Assembly (NCBI RefSeq): GCF_001591365.1
Contig: NZ_BCUT01000007.1
Span: 496,001 to 560,000, forward strand
DNA from: Variovorax paradoxus NBRC 15149
GTDB taxonomy: Bacteria; Pseudomonadota; Gammaproteobacteria; Burkholderiales; Burkholderiaceae_C
DNA: 64,000 nt
Reading direction: 5' to 3'
Shown here: positions 41,455 through 52,062 of the stretch, one piece after another
Layout: each line of letters begins with the position of its first letter
Numbering within the stretch: position 1 is the first letter of the stretch
The notes under the pieces: generated by a model
Seen by the model: the letters and a program-made list of their open reading frames with translations, nothing else
Databases searched by the model: none
Told to the model about the DNA's origin: nothing
Made by a program: the position numbers and the translations under genes

Positions 41455-42387
41455 ATGGACGCCACCGAAACCCCCGCCACCACGGCCGCCGTCGCGACCG
41501 CGCCGAGGCAGCTCTTCGAGTCCTCGGGCGTGAAGGCGCTGCTCGACCAGCTCGATGCCGAGCTGATCGGGCTGGCGCCGGTCAAGGGCCGCATCCGCGA
41601 CATCGCGGCGCTGCTCCTGATCGACAAGCTGCGCCAGGAACAGGGGCTGCAGTCGCAGCCGCCTTCGCTGCACATGTCGTTCACGGGCAACCCGGGCACC
41701 GGCAAGACCACGGTGGCCATGCGCATGGCCGAGGTGCTCAAGCAGCTGGGCTATGTGCGCAAGGGCCACCTGGTGGCGGTGACGCGCGACGACCTGGTGG
41801 GCCAGTTCATCGGCCACACGGCGCCCAAGACCAAGGAAGTGATCAAGAAGGCGATGGGCGGCGTGCTGTTCATCGACGAGGCCTACTACCTCTACCGGCC
41901 CGAGAACGAGCGCGACTACGGGCAGGAGGCCATCGAAATCTTGCTGCAGGTGATGGAGAACCAGCGCGACGACCTGGTGGTGATTCTTGCGGGCTACAAG
42001 GACCGCATGGAGACCTTCTTCGGCAGCAACCCGGGCATGGCCTCGCGCATTGCGCACCACATCGACTTTCCGGACTACAACGAGGCCGAGCTGATGCAGA
42101 TCGCGCAGCTCATGCTGGGGCGGCTGAACTACAGCTTCGACGACGGCGCGGCCTCCACCTTCTCGCGCTACGTGAGCCTGCGCCGGCAGCAGCCGCACTT
42201 TGCCAATGCGCGCTCGATCCGCAACGCGCTCGACCGCATCCGGCTGCGCCACGCCACGCGCCTGTTCGGCAGCGACGCGGCCCTGACGCGCGAGCAGCTC
42301 TGCACGCTGCAGGCGCAGGACATCCTGGCCAGCCGCGTCTTCCATCCGGCGGCGGAGGCCGCGCAGGCCGAAGGAGAAAAGAGATGA
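41455..42387 (+). CDS. cbbX: RuBisCO activase CbbX
   Basis: A 310-residue AAA+ ATPase that removes sugar phosphates from red-type RuBisCO by pulling on the large-subunit tail. Walker A is TGNPGTGKTT, Walker B is GVLFIDEAYYLY, and GYKDRMETFFGSNPGMASRI carries sensor and Arg-finger residues. ATG 41455, with CGGAG upstream, is chosen over an in-frame TTG at 41440. It overlaps cbbY by 4 bp. Its presence confirms the red-type RuBisCO assignment. Confidence 0.95.
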   Translation: MDATETPATTAAVATAPRQLFESSGVKALLDQLDAELIGLAPVKGRIRDIAALLLIDKLRQEQGLQSQPPSLHMSFTGNPGTGKTTVAMRMAEVLKQLGYVRKGHLVAVTRDDLVGQFIGHTAPKTKEVIKKAMGGVLFIDEAYYLYRPENERDYGQEAIEILLQVMENQRDDLVVILAGYKDRMETFFGSNPGMASRIAHHIDFPDYNEAELMQIAQLMLGRLNYSFDDGAASTFSRYVSLRRQQPHFANARSIRNALDRIRLRHATRLFGSDAALTREQLCTLQAQDILASRVFHPAAEAAQAEGEKR

Positions 42388-43187
42388 GCATCGAAGCCCT
42401 GGTCTTCGACGTCGACGGCACCCTGGCCGACACCGAGGAAGTGCATCGCATGGCCTTCAACCTGGCGTTCGAGCAGCTCGGGCTCGGCTGGCATTGGAGC
42501 CAGGCCGAATACCGCGCGCTGCTGGCGATCACGGGCGGCAAGGAGCGCATGAAGGCCTATGTCGATTCGCTGCCGCTGGGCGCATCCGAGAAGAAGCGGC
42601 TGCATGAACGCGTGCCGGCCATCCATGCGGCCAAGACGCAGCACTACACCGACATCGCGCGGCGCGGCGGCATCGAGCTGCGCACCGGCGTGCTGCGCTT
42701 CCTGGAGGAGGCCCAGCGCGCCGGCCTGCGCCTGGCCATTGCCAGCACCACCACGGCCGTCAACATCGACGCGCTGCTGCAGGCCACGCTGGGCCCGCGC
42801 GGCCTCACGATGTTCGACGTGATCGCCTGCGGCGACCAGGTGCGCGCGAAAAAACCCGCCTCCGACATCTACCTGCTGGCGCTCGACACGCTGGGCGTGC
42901 CGCCCGAGCGCGCCATCGCCATCGAAGACTCGCCCAATGGCCTGCGCTCGGCGCTTGGTGCCGGGCTCTGGACGCTGGTCACGCCCACCTTCTGGACCGA
43001 GGGCAGCGACTTCAGCGGCGCCGGCCTGGTGCTGCCGAGCCTGGGCGACCCCACCCAGCCGCTGCCCGGCGAGCCCGGCGGGCGCCTCGAATCCGCGGCG
43101 TTTCTCGGCATCGACGAGCTGTTGCAAATGGCCACGGTGGCCCCGCCCTTGAATGCCGTGCAGGCGCTTTACCGCGAGAACTCCTAG
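42384..43187 (+). CDS. cbbY: Xylulose-1,5-bisphosphate phosphatase-type HAD protein CbbY
   Basis: A 267-residue HAD phosphatase: VFDVDGTLADTEEVHR (nucleophile and acid Asp), IASTTTAVNIDALL (motif II), KKPASDIYLLAL (motif III Lys) and IEDSPNGLRSA (motif IV). CbbY degrades xylulose-1,5-bisphosphate, an inhibitory RuBisCO by-product, to xylulose-5-phosphate. An AAGGAGA site precedes the ATG, which overlaps cbbX. Its place directly after cbbX fits a shared role in RuBisCO maintenance. Confidence 0.92.
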   Translation: MSIEALVFDVDGTLADTEEVHRMAFNLAFEQLGLGWHWSQAEYRALLAITGGKERMKAYVDSLPLGASEKKRLHERVPAIHAAKTQHYTDIARRGGIELRTGVLRFLEEAQRAGLRLAIASTTTAVNIDALLQATLGPRGLTMFDVIACGDQVRAKKPASDIYLLALDTLGVPPERAIAIEDSPNGLRSALGAGLWTLVTPTFWTEGSDFSGAGLVLPSLGDPTQPLPGEPGGRLESAAFLGIDELLQMATVAPPLNAVQALYRENS

Positions 43188-43892
43188 ATGCAGAACACAA
43201 GAAACGCCATGCGCATCGCACCCAGCCTGCTGTCGGCCAACTTTGCGCGGCTCGGCGAAGAGGTCTCGGCGGTCATCGAGGCCGGTGCCGACCTGATCCA
43301 TTTCGATGTCATGGACAACCACTATGTTCCAAATCTGACAATCGGTCCGCTGGTCTGCGAGGCCATCAAGCCCTATGCGACGGTGCCGATCGACGTGCAC
43401 CTGATGGTCAAGCCGGTCGATGCGCTGATCCCGATGTTCGCGCATGCCGGCGCCTCGATCATCTCCTTCCACCCCGAGGCCAGCGAGCACATCGACCGCA
43501 CGATCCGGCTGATCCGGGACAGCGGCTGCAAGGCCGGCCTGGTGCTCAACCCCGCCACGCCGCTCGGGGTGCTCGACCATGTGCTGGACCAGCTCGACCT
43601 GGTGCTGCTGATGTCGGTCAGCCCGGGCTTCGGCGGCCAGAGCTTCATCGAGAGCGTGCTGCCGAAGATCGAGGCAGTGCGCCGCCGCATCGACGCGAGC
43701 GGGCGCGAGATCTGGCTGGAGGTCGATGGCGGCGTGAAGCCCGACAACGCCGCGCGCGTCGGCGCCGCCGGGGCCGACACGCTGGTGGCGGGCTCGGCCG
43801 TGTTCAACGGCGGCCGCTACCGCGAAGCGATTGGCGCCATCCGCGCAGCGGCGCTGCAGGGCCGCGAGTCCATGGAAGGGCGTCCCGCATGA
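43188..43892 (+). CDS. cbbE: Ribulose-phosphate 3-epimerase
   Basis: A 234-residue TIM-barrel epimerase interconverting ribulose-5-phosphate and xylulose-5-phosphate. IAPSLLSANFARLGEE, HFDVMDNHYVPNLTIGP, VHLMV, MSVSPGFGGQSF and EVDGGVKPDN are the catalytic and metal-binding blocks. ATG 43188 lies immediately after the cbbY stop; the ATG eight codons later (MRIAPSLL) is equally plausible and closer to the family start. It overlaps cbbZ by 4 bp. Confidence 0.95.
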   Translation: MQNTRNAMRIAPSLLSANFARLGEEVSAVIEAGADLIHFDVMDNHYVPNLTIGPLVCEAIKPYATVPIDVHLMVKPVDALIPMFAHAGASIISFHPEASEHIDRTIRLIRDSGCKAGLVLNPATPLGVLDHVLDQLDLVLLMSVSPGFGGQSFIESVLPKIEAVRRRIDASGREIWLEVDGGVKPDNAARVGAAGADTLVAGSAVFNGGRYREAIGAIRAAALQGRESMEGRPA

Positions 43893-44620
43893 CGAAAGAA
43901 GAGCTGTGCGGCATCGATGCGATCGCCTTCGACCTCGACGGCACGCTGGTCGACAGCGCGCCCGACATCCGGCATGCGCTGAACCTCGCGCTCGACGAAG
44001 CCGGGCTCGCCTGCTTCGAGCTGGACACCGTGCGCGCATGGATCGGCGACGGCCCCGACGCGCTGATCCTGCAGGCGCTGCGCGAGCACGGGCTCGGCGG
44101 CAGTGAGGCGCTGCGCGGCCGGCTGCGCAAGTCCTTCGATGCCGCCACGCTGGCGGCGCCCTTGAAGTTCGGCAGCGTGTTCGAGGGCATCGCCGCACTG
44201 GTCGCGGGCCTGCGCCGCACGCTGCCGATGGTGGTGGTCACGAACAAGCCGACGCCGCTGGCACGCGCCGTGCTGGATGCAGCGGGTCTGCTGCCGGCCA
44301 TGGCGGGGGTCCATGGCGCCGACACCGCGGCGCAGCGCAAGCCCGCGCCGCTCCTGCTGCAGGCCGCGGCGCGCCAGCTGGGCGTGGAACCCGCGCGGCT
44401 GCTGATGGTGGGCGACGGCCCGGCCGACCTGCTCGCGGCGCAGGCCGCGGGCTGTCCGGCGGCGCTGGTGGCCTGGGGCTATGGCGGCCATGCGGCGGGG
44501 AATGCGGCTGAAGCGGCGCGCGCGTGGCGCGTCTCGACGCCGCAGCAGCTGCTGCTAAGGGCATGCGAGTCGCGCGCCGCGGTACGCCGAGACGAAGAAA
44601 CGACGACCCGGATTTTTTGA
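43889..44620 (+). CDS. cbbZ: Phosphoglycolate phosphatase
   Basis: A 243-residue HAD phosphatase that clears 2-phosphoglycolate formed by RuBisCO oxygenation. AFDLDGTLVDSAPDIRHAL, VVVTNKPTPLARAVLDAAGL, KPAPLLLQAAARQLGVEP and MVGDGPADLLAAQAAG are the HAD motifs in order; the last has GDGPADL where many have GDSxxD. The C-terminal tail (RAAVRRDEETTTRIF) is unconserved. It sits between cbbE and cbbF; a paralogous HAD enzyme, CbbY, is in the same operon. Confidence 0.92.
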   Translation: MTKEELCGIDAIAFDLDGTLVDSAPDIRHALNLALDEAGLACFELDTVRAWIGDGPDALILQALREHGLGGSEALRGRLRKSFDAATLAAPLKFGSVFEGIAALVAGLRRTLPMVVVTNKPTPLARAVLDAAGLLPAMAGVHGADTAAQRKPAPLLLQAAARQLGVEPARLLMVGDGPADLLAAQAAGCPAALVAWGYGGHAAGNAAEAARAWRVSTPQQLLLRACESRAAVRRDEETTTRIF

Positions 44621-44638
44621 TTCAACCAGGAGACGATC

Positions 44639-45715
<1,077 letters not shown>

Positions 45716-45765
45716 ACCACGAGGCCCTGCCGCCCGCACGATTTCTTCATCTCCCCGAGGCCACC

Positions 45766-46644
45766 ATGTCAGCCAAACATCCCATCGTTGCCATCACCGG
45801 TTCGTCCGGCGCGGGCACCACGTCCGTCACGCGGACCTTCGAGAACATCTTCCGCCGCGAGAGCGTCAAGGCGGCCATCGTGGAGGGCGACAGCTTCCAC
45901 CGCTACGACCGCAATTCCATGAAGGTGGCCATGGCCGAGGCCGAGGCCGCCGGCAACCGCAACTTCAGCCACTTCGGCGAAGACGCGAACCTGTTTGCCG
46001 AGCTCGAGGCGCTGTTCCGCGACTACGGCGAAGCGGGCGTCGGCCAGAGCCGCAAGTACCTGCACGACGCGGTGGAGGCGGCGCCCTACAAGCAGGAGCC
46101 CGGCACCTTCACGCCGTGGGAAACGCTGCCCGACAGCGAGCTGCTTTTCTATGAAGGCCTGCATGGCGGCGTGACCACCGAGAAGGTCGACATCGCGCGC
46201 CACGTCGACCTGCTGATCGGCGTGGTGCCGGTGATCAACCTCGAGTGGATCCAGAAGCTGCACCGCGACAAGAACACGCGCGGCTATTCGACCGAGGCCG
46301 TGACCGACGTGATCCTGCGCCGCATGAACGAGTACGTGCACTACATCTGCCCGCAGTTCACGCGCACCCACATCAACTTCCAGCGCGTGCCGGTGGTCGA
46401 CACCTCCGACCCGTTCATTGCGCGCACCATCCCGAGCCCGGACGAAAGCCTGGTGGTGATCCGCTTCGCCAACCCGACGGGCTTCGACTTTCCGTACCTG
46501 CTGAGCATGCTGCACGACTCCTTCATGTCGCGTGCCAACACGCTGGTGGTGCCGGGCGGAAAGATGGAGCTCGCGATGCAGCTGATCTTCACGCCGATGA
46601 TCCTGCGCCTCATGGAGCGGCGCAAGAAGTCCTACGCAATCTAG
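45766..46644 (+). CDS. cbbP: Phosphoribulokinase
   Basis: A 292-residue class I (proteobacterial) phosphoribulokinase. ITGSSGAGTTSVTRTF is the P-loop with the GAGTTS form typical of the family; EGDSFHRYDR and LLFYEGLHGG follow, with the catalytic Asp in EGDSFHRYDR. It makes ribulose-1,5-bisphosphate for RuBisCO. ATG 45766 is the family start; reading further upstream enters the cbbF region. It is 55 bp from cbbT. Confidence 0.96.
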   Translation: MSAKHPIVAITGSSGAGTTSVTRTFENIFRRESVKAAIVEGDSFHRYDRNSMKVAMAEAEAAGNRNFSHFGEDANLFAELEALFRDYGEAGVGQSRKYLHDAVEAAPYKQEPGTFTPWETLPDSELLFYEGLHGGVTTEKVDIARHVDLLIGVVPVINLEWIQKLHRDKNTRGYSTEAVTDVILRRMNEYVHYICPQFTRTHINFQRVPVVDTSDPFIARTIPSPDESLVVIRFANPTGFDFPYLLSMLHDSFMSRANTLVVPGGKMELAMQLIFTPMILRLMERRKKSYAI

Positions 46645-46699
46645 CGCGCGAGCGTCTCGACCGCATCTCTCACACAAACGAAACCAACCGGACCTTCGC

Positions 46700-48739
46700 A
46701 TGACGATCGACAACCTCGCCTTGCGCACGCAGTGCGCCAACGCCATCCGCGCGCTGGCCATGGACGCGGTGCAAGCCGCCAACTCGGGCCACCCGGGCAT
46801 GCCGATGGGCATGGCCGACATCGCCGAGGCCTTGTGGCGGCACCGCCTGCGGCACGACCCGGCCGATCCGCGCTGGATGAACCGCGACCGCTTCGTCGTT
46901 TCCAACGGCCACGGCTCGATGCTGCTGTATGCGCTGCTGCACCTGAGCGGCTATGCGCTGCCGATGGAGGAGCTGCGGCGCTTCCGCCAATTGCATTCGC
47001 GCACGCCGGGCCACCCCGAGGTCGGCGTCACGCCCGGCGTGGAGACCACCACCGGGCCGCTGGGGCAGGGCATCAGCAATGCGGTGGGCATGGCGCTGGC
47101 CGAGAAGCTGCTGGCCGAGGAATTCAACCGCCCCGGCCACGAGGTGATCGACCACCGCACCTATGTGTTCCTGGGCGACGGCTGCCTGATGGAGGGCATC
47201 AGCCACGAGGCCTGCTCGCTCGCGGGCACCTGGCGCCTGAAAAAGCTGGTGGCGTTCTACGACGACAACGGCATCTCGATCGACGGCGAGGTCGGCGGCT
47301 GGTTCAGCGACGACACGCCGGGCCGCTTTGAAGCCTACGGCTGGACCGTGCTGCGCGACGTCGACGGCCATGACGCCCCGGCGCTCGACGCAGCCATCGA
47401 ACGCGCCACGGCCGCCGACCGCCCGGTGCTGGTGTGCTGCAAGACGCGCATCGGGCAGGGATCGCCGAACCGCGCCGGCACCGCCAAGGCACACGGCGAG
47501 GCATTGGGCGAGACCGAGATCGCGCTGACGCGGCAGGCGCTCGGCTGGAGCGCCGCGCCCTTCGAGGTGCCGGCGGATGTTGCAGAGGCCTGGTCGGCGC
47601 GCGAATCGGGCGCCGCGCTGCACAAGGCTTGGCAGGAGCGCTTTGCCGCCTACGCACAGGAACATCCGGCGCTCGCACGCGAGCTGCTGCGGCGCCACCG
47701 CACCGATGCGCCGCTCACTGCGAAGGCCGAGGCGGCCTTGGCATCGGCCGCGTCGGGCGCGGAACAGCGCAAGGCCTCGGTCGCCACGCGCAAGGCCTCG
47801 CAGCAGGTGCTCGACGAGGTCGGCCCCGCGATGCCCGAATTGATCGGCGGCTCGGCCGACCTCACGGGATCGAACCTCACCGACTGGAAGGGCCACCGCG
47901 CGCTCAAGGGCACCGGCACCGGCAACCACGTGCACTACGGCGTGCGCGAGTTCGGCATGGCGGCCATCATGAACGGGCTCGCGCTGCATGGCGGCTTCCG
48001 TCCCTTCGGCGGCACCTTCCTGACTTTTTCCGACTACGCGCGCAACGGCGTGCGCATGTCGGCACTGATGAAGCTGCCGGTCATCTACGTCTTCACGCAC
48101 GACTCCATCGGGCTCGGCGAGGACGGCCCGACGCACCAGCCGGTGGAGCATGCCTCGAGCCTGCGGCTGATTCCCGATGTCGATGTCTGGCGCCCCGCCG
48201 ATGCCACCGAGACGGCCGTGGCCTGGCGCCAGGCCCTGCGCCGCGTCGACGGGCCGAACTGCCTGCTGCTGACGCGCCAGGCGCTGCCGCATGCGGGCGA
48301 CGGCGAAGAGCGCATCGAGTCGATCGCGCGCGGTGCCTATGTGCTGCGCCGCCCGGAGGCCGAGTGCGTCTGCCTGCTGGCGAGCGGCTCCGAAGTGGGC
48401 GTGGCGCTTGCCGCCGCGGCCCTGCTGGCGCAGGAGGGTATCGAGGCGCGCGTGGTGTCCGTGCCGTGCATGGACGTGTTCGAACGCCAGGACGCCGAGT
48501 GGCGCCACGCGGTCATTCCGCGCCACCTGCCGCGCGTGGCGGTGGAAGCCGGCAGCACGGGCCTGTGGTGGAAGTTCGTCGGCGAATACGGCGACGTGGT
48601 CGGGCTCGACCGCTTCGGCGAATCGGCGCCGGCCGGCGAGCTCTTCAAGCTGTTCGGCCTCACGGCCGAAGTGGTGGCCGAGCGCGCCCGCCGCCTGCTC
48701 GCGAACGCCGCGCTGGCCAACGTGAAAGAGGCCGCATGA
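46700..48739 (+). CDS. cbbT: Transketolase
   Basis: A 679-residue transketolase. ANSGHPGMPMGMADIAEALW, GDGCLMEGISHEACSLAG (TPP/Mg motif GDG...N with DDNGISID), GGSADLTGSNLT, and FTHDSIGLGEDGPTHQPVEH are the conserved blocks. It exchanges two-carbon units in the regenerative phase of the Calvin cycle. The length is normal for the family and all TPP residues are present. It overlaps cbbK by 4 bp (ATGA). Confidence 0.96.
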   Translation: MTIDNLALRTQCANAIRALAMDAVQAANSGHPGMPMGMADIAEALWRHRLRHDPADPRWMNRDRFVVSNGHGSMLLYALLHLSGYALPMEELRRFRQLHSRTPGHPEVGVTPGVETTTGPLGQGISNAVGMALAEKLLAEEFNRPGHEVIDHRTYVFLGDGCLMEGISHEACSLAGTWRLKKLVAFYDDNGISIDGEVGGWFSDDTPGRFEAYGWTVLRDVDGHDAPALDAAIERATAADRPVLVCCKTRIGQGSPNRAGTAKAHGEALGETEIALTRQALGWSAAPFEVPADVAEAWSARESGAALHKAWQERFAAYAQEHPALARELLRRHRTDAPLTAKAEAALASAASGAEQRKASVATRKASQQVLDEVGPAMPELIGGSADLTGSNLTDWKGHRALKGTGTGNHVHYGVREFGMAAIMNGLALHGGFRPFGGTFLTFSDYARNGVRMSALMKLPVIYVFTHDSIGLGEDGPTHQPVEHASSLRLIPDVDVWRPADATETAVAWRQALRRVDGPNCLLLTRQALPHAGDGEERIESIARGAYVLRRPEAECVCLLASGSEVGVALAAAALLAQEGIEARVVSVPCMDVFERQDAEWRHAVIPRHLPRVAVEAGSTGLWWKFVGEYGDVVGLDRFGESAPAGELFKLFGLTAEVVAERARRLLANAALANVKEAA

Positions 48740-49917
48740 GCTTCAACACGCTCGACCAGATCGACCTGCGCGGGCAGCGCGTGTTCATCCGCTGCGACCT
48801 CAACGTGCCGCTCGATGCCTCGGGCCGCATCAGCGACGACACGCGCATCCGCGCGAGCCTGGGCGGCATCCGCCATGCGCTGTCGCAAGGGGCGCGCGTG
48901 ATGGTCGCCTCGCACCTGGGCCGCCCGAAGGAAGGCCGGCTTGCACCCGGCGAATCGCTGGCGCCGGTGGCGAAGCGGCTCGGCGAGCTGCTGGGCGCGC
49001 CGGTGGCGTTGGTCAGCGACTGGATCGACCGCCCCTTCGACGTGGCGCCCGGCCAGGTGGCGCTGCTCGAGAACTGCCGCGCGAACGTCGGCGAGAAGGC
49101 CAATGCCGAAGCCCTGGCGCGGCGCATGGCGGCCCTCTGTGACGTGTACGTGAACGATGCCTTCGGCACCGCGCACCGCGCCGAGGCCACCACCGAGGCG
49201 CTGGCCCGACTCGCGCCCATTGCCTGCGCCGGGCCGCTGATGGCGTCGGAACTCAACGCGCTCGGCCGTGCGCTCGCGAATCCCGCGCGGCCGCTGGCCG
49301 CGATCGTCGGCGGCGCCAAGGTGTCGACCAAGCTGTCGATCCTCGAATCGCTCGCCGCGCAGGTCGAGTGGCTGGTGGTGGGCGGCGGCATGGCCAACAC
49401 CTTCCTGCTCGCGGCGGGCCATCCGATCGGCCGATCGCTGTGCGAGCCCGAGATGGTGGACACCGCGCGCGCCGTGGCCGCGGCGCTCGCGGCGCGGGGC
49501 GCACAGCTTTTCATGCCGACCGACGTGGTCACGGCCACCGAGTTCTCCCCAAACGCGACGGCAACCGTGAAGGCCGTGGCCGACGTGGCGCCCGACGACA
49601 TGATCCTCGACTTCGGCCCGGACTCGGTGGCGCGGCTCGTCGCGATGCTCGGCCAGTGCAAGACCATCGTCTGGAACGGCCCGCTCGGCGTGTTCGAGAT
49701 CGAGCAGTTCTCGCACGGCACGCGCACGCTGGCCCACGCGATCGCGCGCATGGACGCGTTCTCGCTCGCGGGCGGCGGCGACACCGTGGCCGCCATCAAC
49801 CAGTTCGAGGTGGAGGAGTGCATCGACTACGTCTCGACGGCGGGCGGCGCCTTCCTCGAATTCCTCGAAGGCAAGAGCCTGCCGGCGGTCAAAGCGCTCC
49901 AGGACCGGCGGCATTGA
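48736..49917 (+). CDS. cbbK: Phosphoglycerate kinase
   Basis: A 393-residue phosphoglycerate kinase. RVFIRCDLNVPLD at the start, VASHLGRPK, ENCRANVGEKAN (where ENxRF is more usual), VNDAFGTAHRAEAT, IVGGAKVSTKL, NGPLGVFE and GGGDTVAAI are the expected blocks. It phosphorylates 3-phosphoglycerate, the first step after RuBisCO. The GAPDH gene that often sits between cbbT and cbbK is absent here, the two being directly overlapped. Confidence 0.95.
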   Translation: MSFNTLDQIDLRGQRVFIRCDLNVPLDASGRISDDTRIRASLGGIRHALSQGARVMVASHLGRPKEGRLAPGESLAPVAKRLGELLGAPVALVSDWIDRPFDVAPGQVALLENCRANVGEKANAEALARRMAALCDVYVNDAFGTAHRAEATTEALARLAPIACAGPLMASELNALGRALANPARPLAAIVGGAKVSTKLSILESLAAQVEWLVVGGGMANTFLLAAGHPIGRSLCEPEMVDTARAVAAALAARGAQLFMPTDVVTATEFSPNATATVKAVADVAPDDMILDFGPDSVARLVAMLGQCKTIVWNGPLGVFEIEQFSHGTRTLAHAIARMDAFSLAGGGDTVAAINQFEVEECIDYVSTAGGAFLEFLEGKSLPAVKALQDRRH

Positions 49918-49956
49918 CGCCCCATTACCGATTTTTCACATCCACAGGAGCTTCCC

Positions 49957-50973
49957 ATGGCCATGATTTCGCTGCGCCAATTGCTGGACCACGCCGCCGA
50001 GCACCAGTACGGCGTGCCGGCGTTCAACGTCAACAACCTGGAGCAGATCCAGGCCATCATGCAGGCCGCGCGCAAGACCGACAGCCCGGTCATCCTGCAG
50101 GCCTCGGCCGGTGCGCGCAAGTACGCGGGCGAAGCCTTCCTGCGCAAGATGGTCGAGGCCGCCGCCGAGATGTACCCCGAGATCCCGATCGTGATGCACC
50201 AGGACCACGGCGCGAGCCCGTCGATGTGCATGCAGGCCATCCGCTCGGGCTTCACCAGCGTGATGATGGACGGCTCGCTGATGGAAGACGCGAAAACGCC
50301 TGCGAGTTATGACTACAACGTGGGTGTGACGAGCCGCGTGGTGGAGATGGCGCATGCGGTCGGCGTCTCGGTCGAGGGCGAGCTGGGCTGCCTCGGCTCG
50401 CTCGAGTCGGGCATGGCGGGCGAGGAAGACGGCAGCGGCGCCGAGGGCGTGCTGACGCACGACCAGCTGCTGACCGATCCGCAGCAGGCGGTCGACTTCG
50501 TCTCGCGCACCGGCGTGGATGCGCTGGCCATTGCCATCGGCACCTCGCACGGCGCCTACAAGTTCAGCCGCAAGCCGACCGGCGACATCCTTGCGATCGA
50601 CCGCATCAAGGAGATCCATGCGCGCATTCCGAAGACGCACCTCGTGATGCACGGCTCCTCGTCGGTGCCGCAGGAATGGCTGGCCGTGATCCGCGACTTT
50701 GGCGGCGACATCAAGGAAACCTACGGCGTGCCGGTGGAGGAGATCCAGGAGGGCATCCGCCATGGCGTGCGCAAGGTCAACATCGACACCGACATCCGGC
50801 TGGCGATGACCGGTGCCATGCGCCGAGCGATGGGCCAGGACCGCAGCGAATTCGATCCGCGCAAGTTCCTCAAAGAGGCGACCGCGGCCGCGCGCGACGT
50901 CTGCATCGACCGCTTCCAGGCCTTCGGCACCGCCGGCATGGCATCGCGGATCAAGCCGGCGGCGCTGCAGTAA
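49957..50973 (+). CDS. cbbA: Fructose-bisphosphate aldolase class II
   Basis: A 338-residue zinc-dependent aldolase of the Calvin-cycle subgroup. VPAFNVNNLEQIQAI, VMHQDHGASPSMC (zinc His), VSVEGELGCLGSLE (zinc Glu region), IGTSHGAYKF and VMHGSSSVP are diagnostic. It condenses triose phosphates to fructose and sedoheptulose bisphosphates. ACAGGAGC precedes the ATG. Last gene of the operon; it converges on fdsD with a 16-bp gap. Confidence 0.95.
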   Translation: MAMISLRQLLDHAAEHQYGVPAFNVNNLEQIQAIMQAARKTDSPVILQASAGARKYAGEAFLRKMVEAAAEMYPEIPIVMHQDHGASPSMCMQAIRSGFTSVMMDGSLMEDAKTPASYDYNVGVTSRVVEMAHAVGVSVEGELGCLGSLESGMAGEEDGSGAEGVLTHDQLLTDPQQAVDFVSRTGVDALAIAIGTSHGAYKFSRKPTGDILAIDRIKEIHARIPKTHLVMHGSSSVPQEWLAVIRDFGGDIKETYGVPVEEIQEGIRHGVRKVNIDTDIRLAMTGAMRRAMGQDRSEFDPRKFLKEATAAARDVCIDRFQAFGTAGMASRIKPAALQ

Positions 50974-50989
50974 GCGCGGTGCGGCGCTG

Positions 50990-51214
50990 CTATTCGAGCA
51001 GCGCCCGGTGCACGCGGATCGCCTCGGCCGAAACGGGGTTCAGCTCGCCCGGTCCGCCGGCATCCAGGTGCGCCAGCAGCTCGCGCCGCATGCGCGGTTC
51101 CCAGAAGCGCTTCAGGTGCAGCGCGAGGTCATGCAGGGCTTCGCTGCGGTCGGGCATGGCTTCGAAGAAGCTGCCCATCTGGTTCACCATGCGGATCAGC
51201 TGGTCGACGTGCAT
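50990..51214 (-). CDS. fdsD: Formate dehydrogenase delta subunit FdsD
   Basis: A 74-residue protein, DQLIRMVNQMGSFFEAMP with FWEPRMRRELLAHLDAGG, matching the small delta subunit of soluble NAD-dependent molybdenum formate dehydrogenases. It is needed for activity, probably in assembly or stability of the alpha subunit. It lies 11 bp after the fdhD stop at the end of fdsGBA-fdhD-fdsD. The start at 51214 is the family N-terminus. Confidence 0.9.
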   Translation of the reverse strand: MHVDQLIRMVNQMGSFFEAMPDRSEALHDLALHLKRFWEPRMRRELLAHLDAGGPGELNPVSAEAIRVHRALLE

Positions 51215-51225
51215 TGCAGAAAACC

Positions 51226-52062
51226 TCAGGCGTTGGCGGGCAGGCCGTTGAGCCGCCACGGGTGGGTGTAGATGACCAGGTCGTCGCCGCGCACGAAGCC
51301 TGCCAGCGTCAGGCCCGCGTCTTCTGCAATGGCCGTGGCCAGCGAGGTCGAGGCCGATACGGCGGCCAGCAGCGGCACGCCGGCGGCGACGGTTTTCTGC
51401 ACCATCTCGAAACTCGCGCGGCTGGTCACCGCGATGAAGCCGGTGGAGGCGGGCACGGTGCTTCTCGCGAGCGCGCCGACGAGCTTGTCGAGCGCGTTGT
51501 GGCGGCCGACGTCCTCGCGCACCAGCAGGGCCTCGCCCTCGGCGCTGCACCAGGCCGCCGCGTGCACGGCGCCGGTGACCTTCTGCAGCACCTGCATCGA
51601 TGCGAGCTCCCGCATGCCGCGCGCGACAGCGCGGGTCGAAAGCGCCGGGCCCTCGGGCAGCGGCGGCAGCGCACGCGTGACATGCGCCAGGCTCTCCGTG
51701 CCGCACAGGCCGCAGCCCGTGCGTCCGGCCATCGAGCGGCGGCGCGCCTTCAGCCGCGCGAAGGCCGCGCTCGCCACGTCGAGCTTGAGGGTGATGCCCT
51801 CGGGCGCGTACGCTTCCTCGACGCCGTAGAGCTCATTGCGCCCGAGCAGGATGCCCTCGCTGAGCGCGAAGCCCAGCGCGAAGTCGGCGAGGTCGGTGGG
51901 CGTTGCAAGCATCACGGCGTGCGCAATGCCGTTGAACTCCAGCGCGACCGGCACCTCCACGGCCACCCAGTCGCGGTTGTCGAAGGCCTGGAGCGCGCGC
52001 ACGCCGCGCACGGGCAGAAGTTCCGCGCTTCCGGGGCGCAGCGGTACGTCGGACAGGTTCAC
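51226..52062 (-). CDS. fdhD: Formate dehydrogenase accessory sulphurtransferase FdhD (FdsC)
   Basis: A 278-residue FdhD-family protein. The sulphur-relay motif is C117-G-L-C120 in GRTGCGLCGTESL, followed by LVREDVGRHNALDKLVG and TSRASFEMVQKT. FdhD/FdsC binds the bis-MGD cofactor and transfers sulphur to it before insertion into FdsA. The start is GTG at 52062, overlapping the fdsA stop as GTGA; no ATG lies nearby. It is translationally coupled to fdsA. Confidence 0.92.
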   Translation of the reverse strand: MNLSDVPLRPGSAELLPVRGVRALQAFDNRDWVAVEVPVALEFNGIAHAVMLATPTDLADFALGFALSEGILLGRNELYGVEEAYAPEGITLKLDVASAAFARLKARRRSMAGRTGCGLCGTESLAHVTRALPPLPEGPALSTRAVARGMRELASMQVLQKVTGAVHAAAWCSAEGEALLVREDVGRHNALDKLVGALARSTVPASTGFIAVTSRASFEMVQKTVAAGVPLLAAVSASTSLATAIAEDAGLTLAGFVRGDDLVIYTHPWRLNGLPANA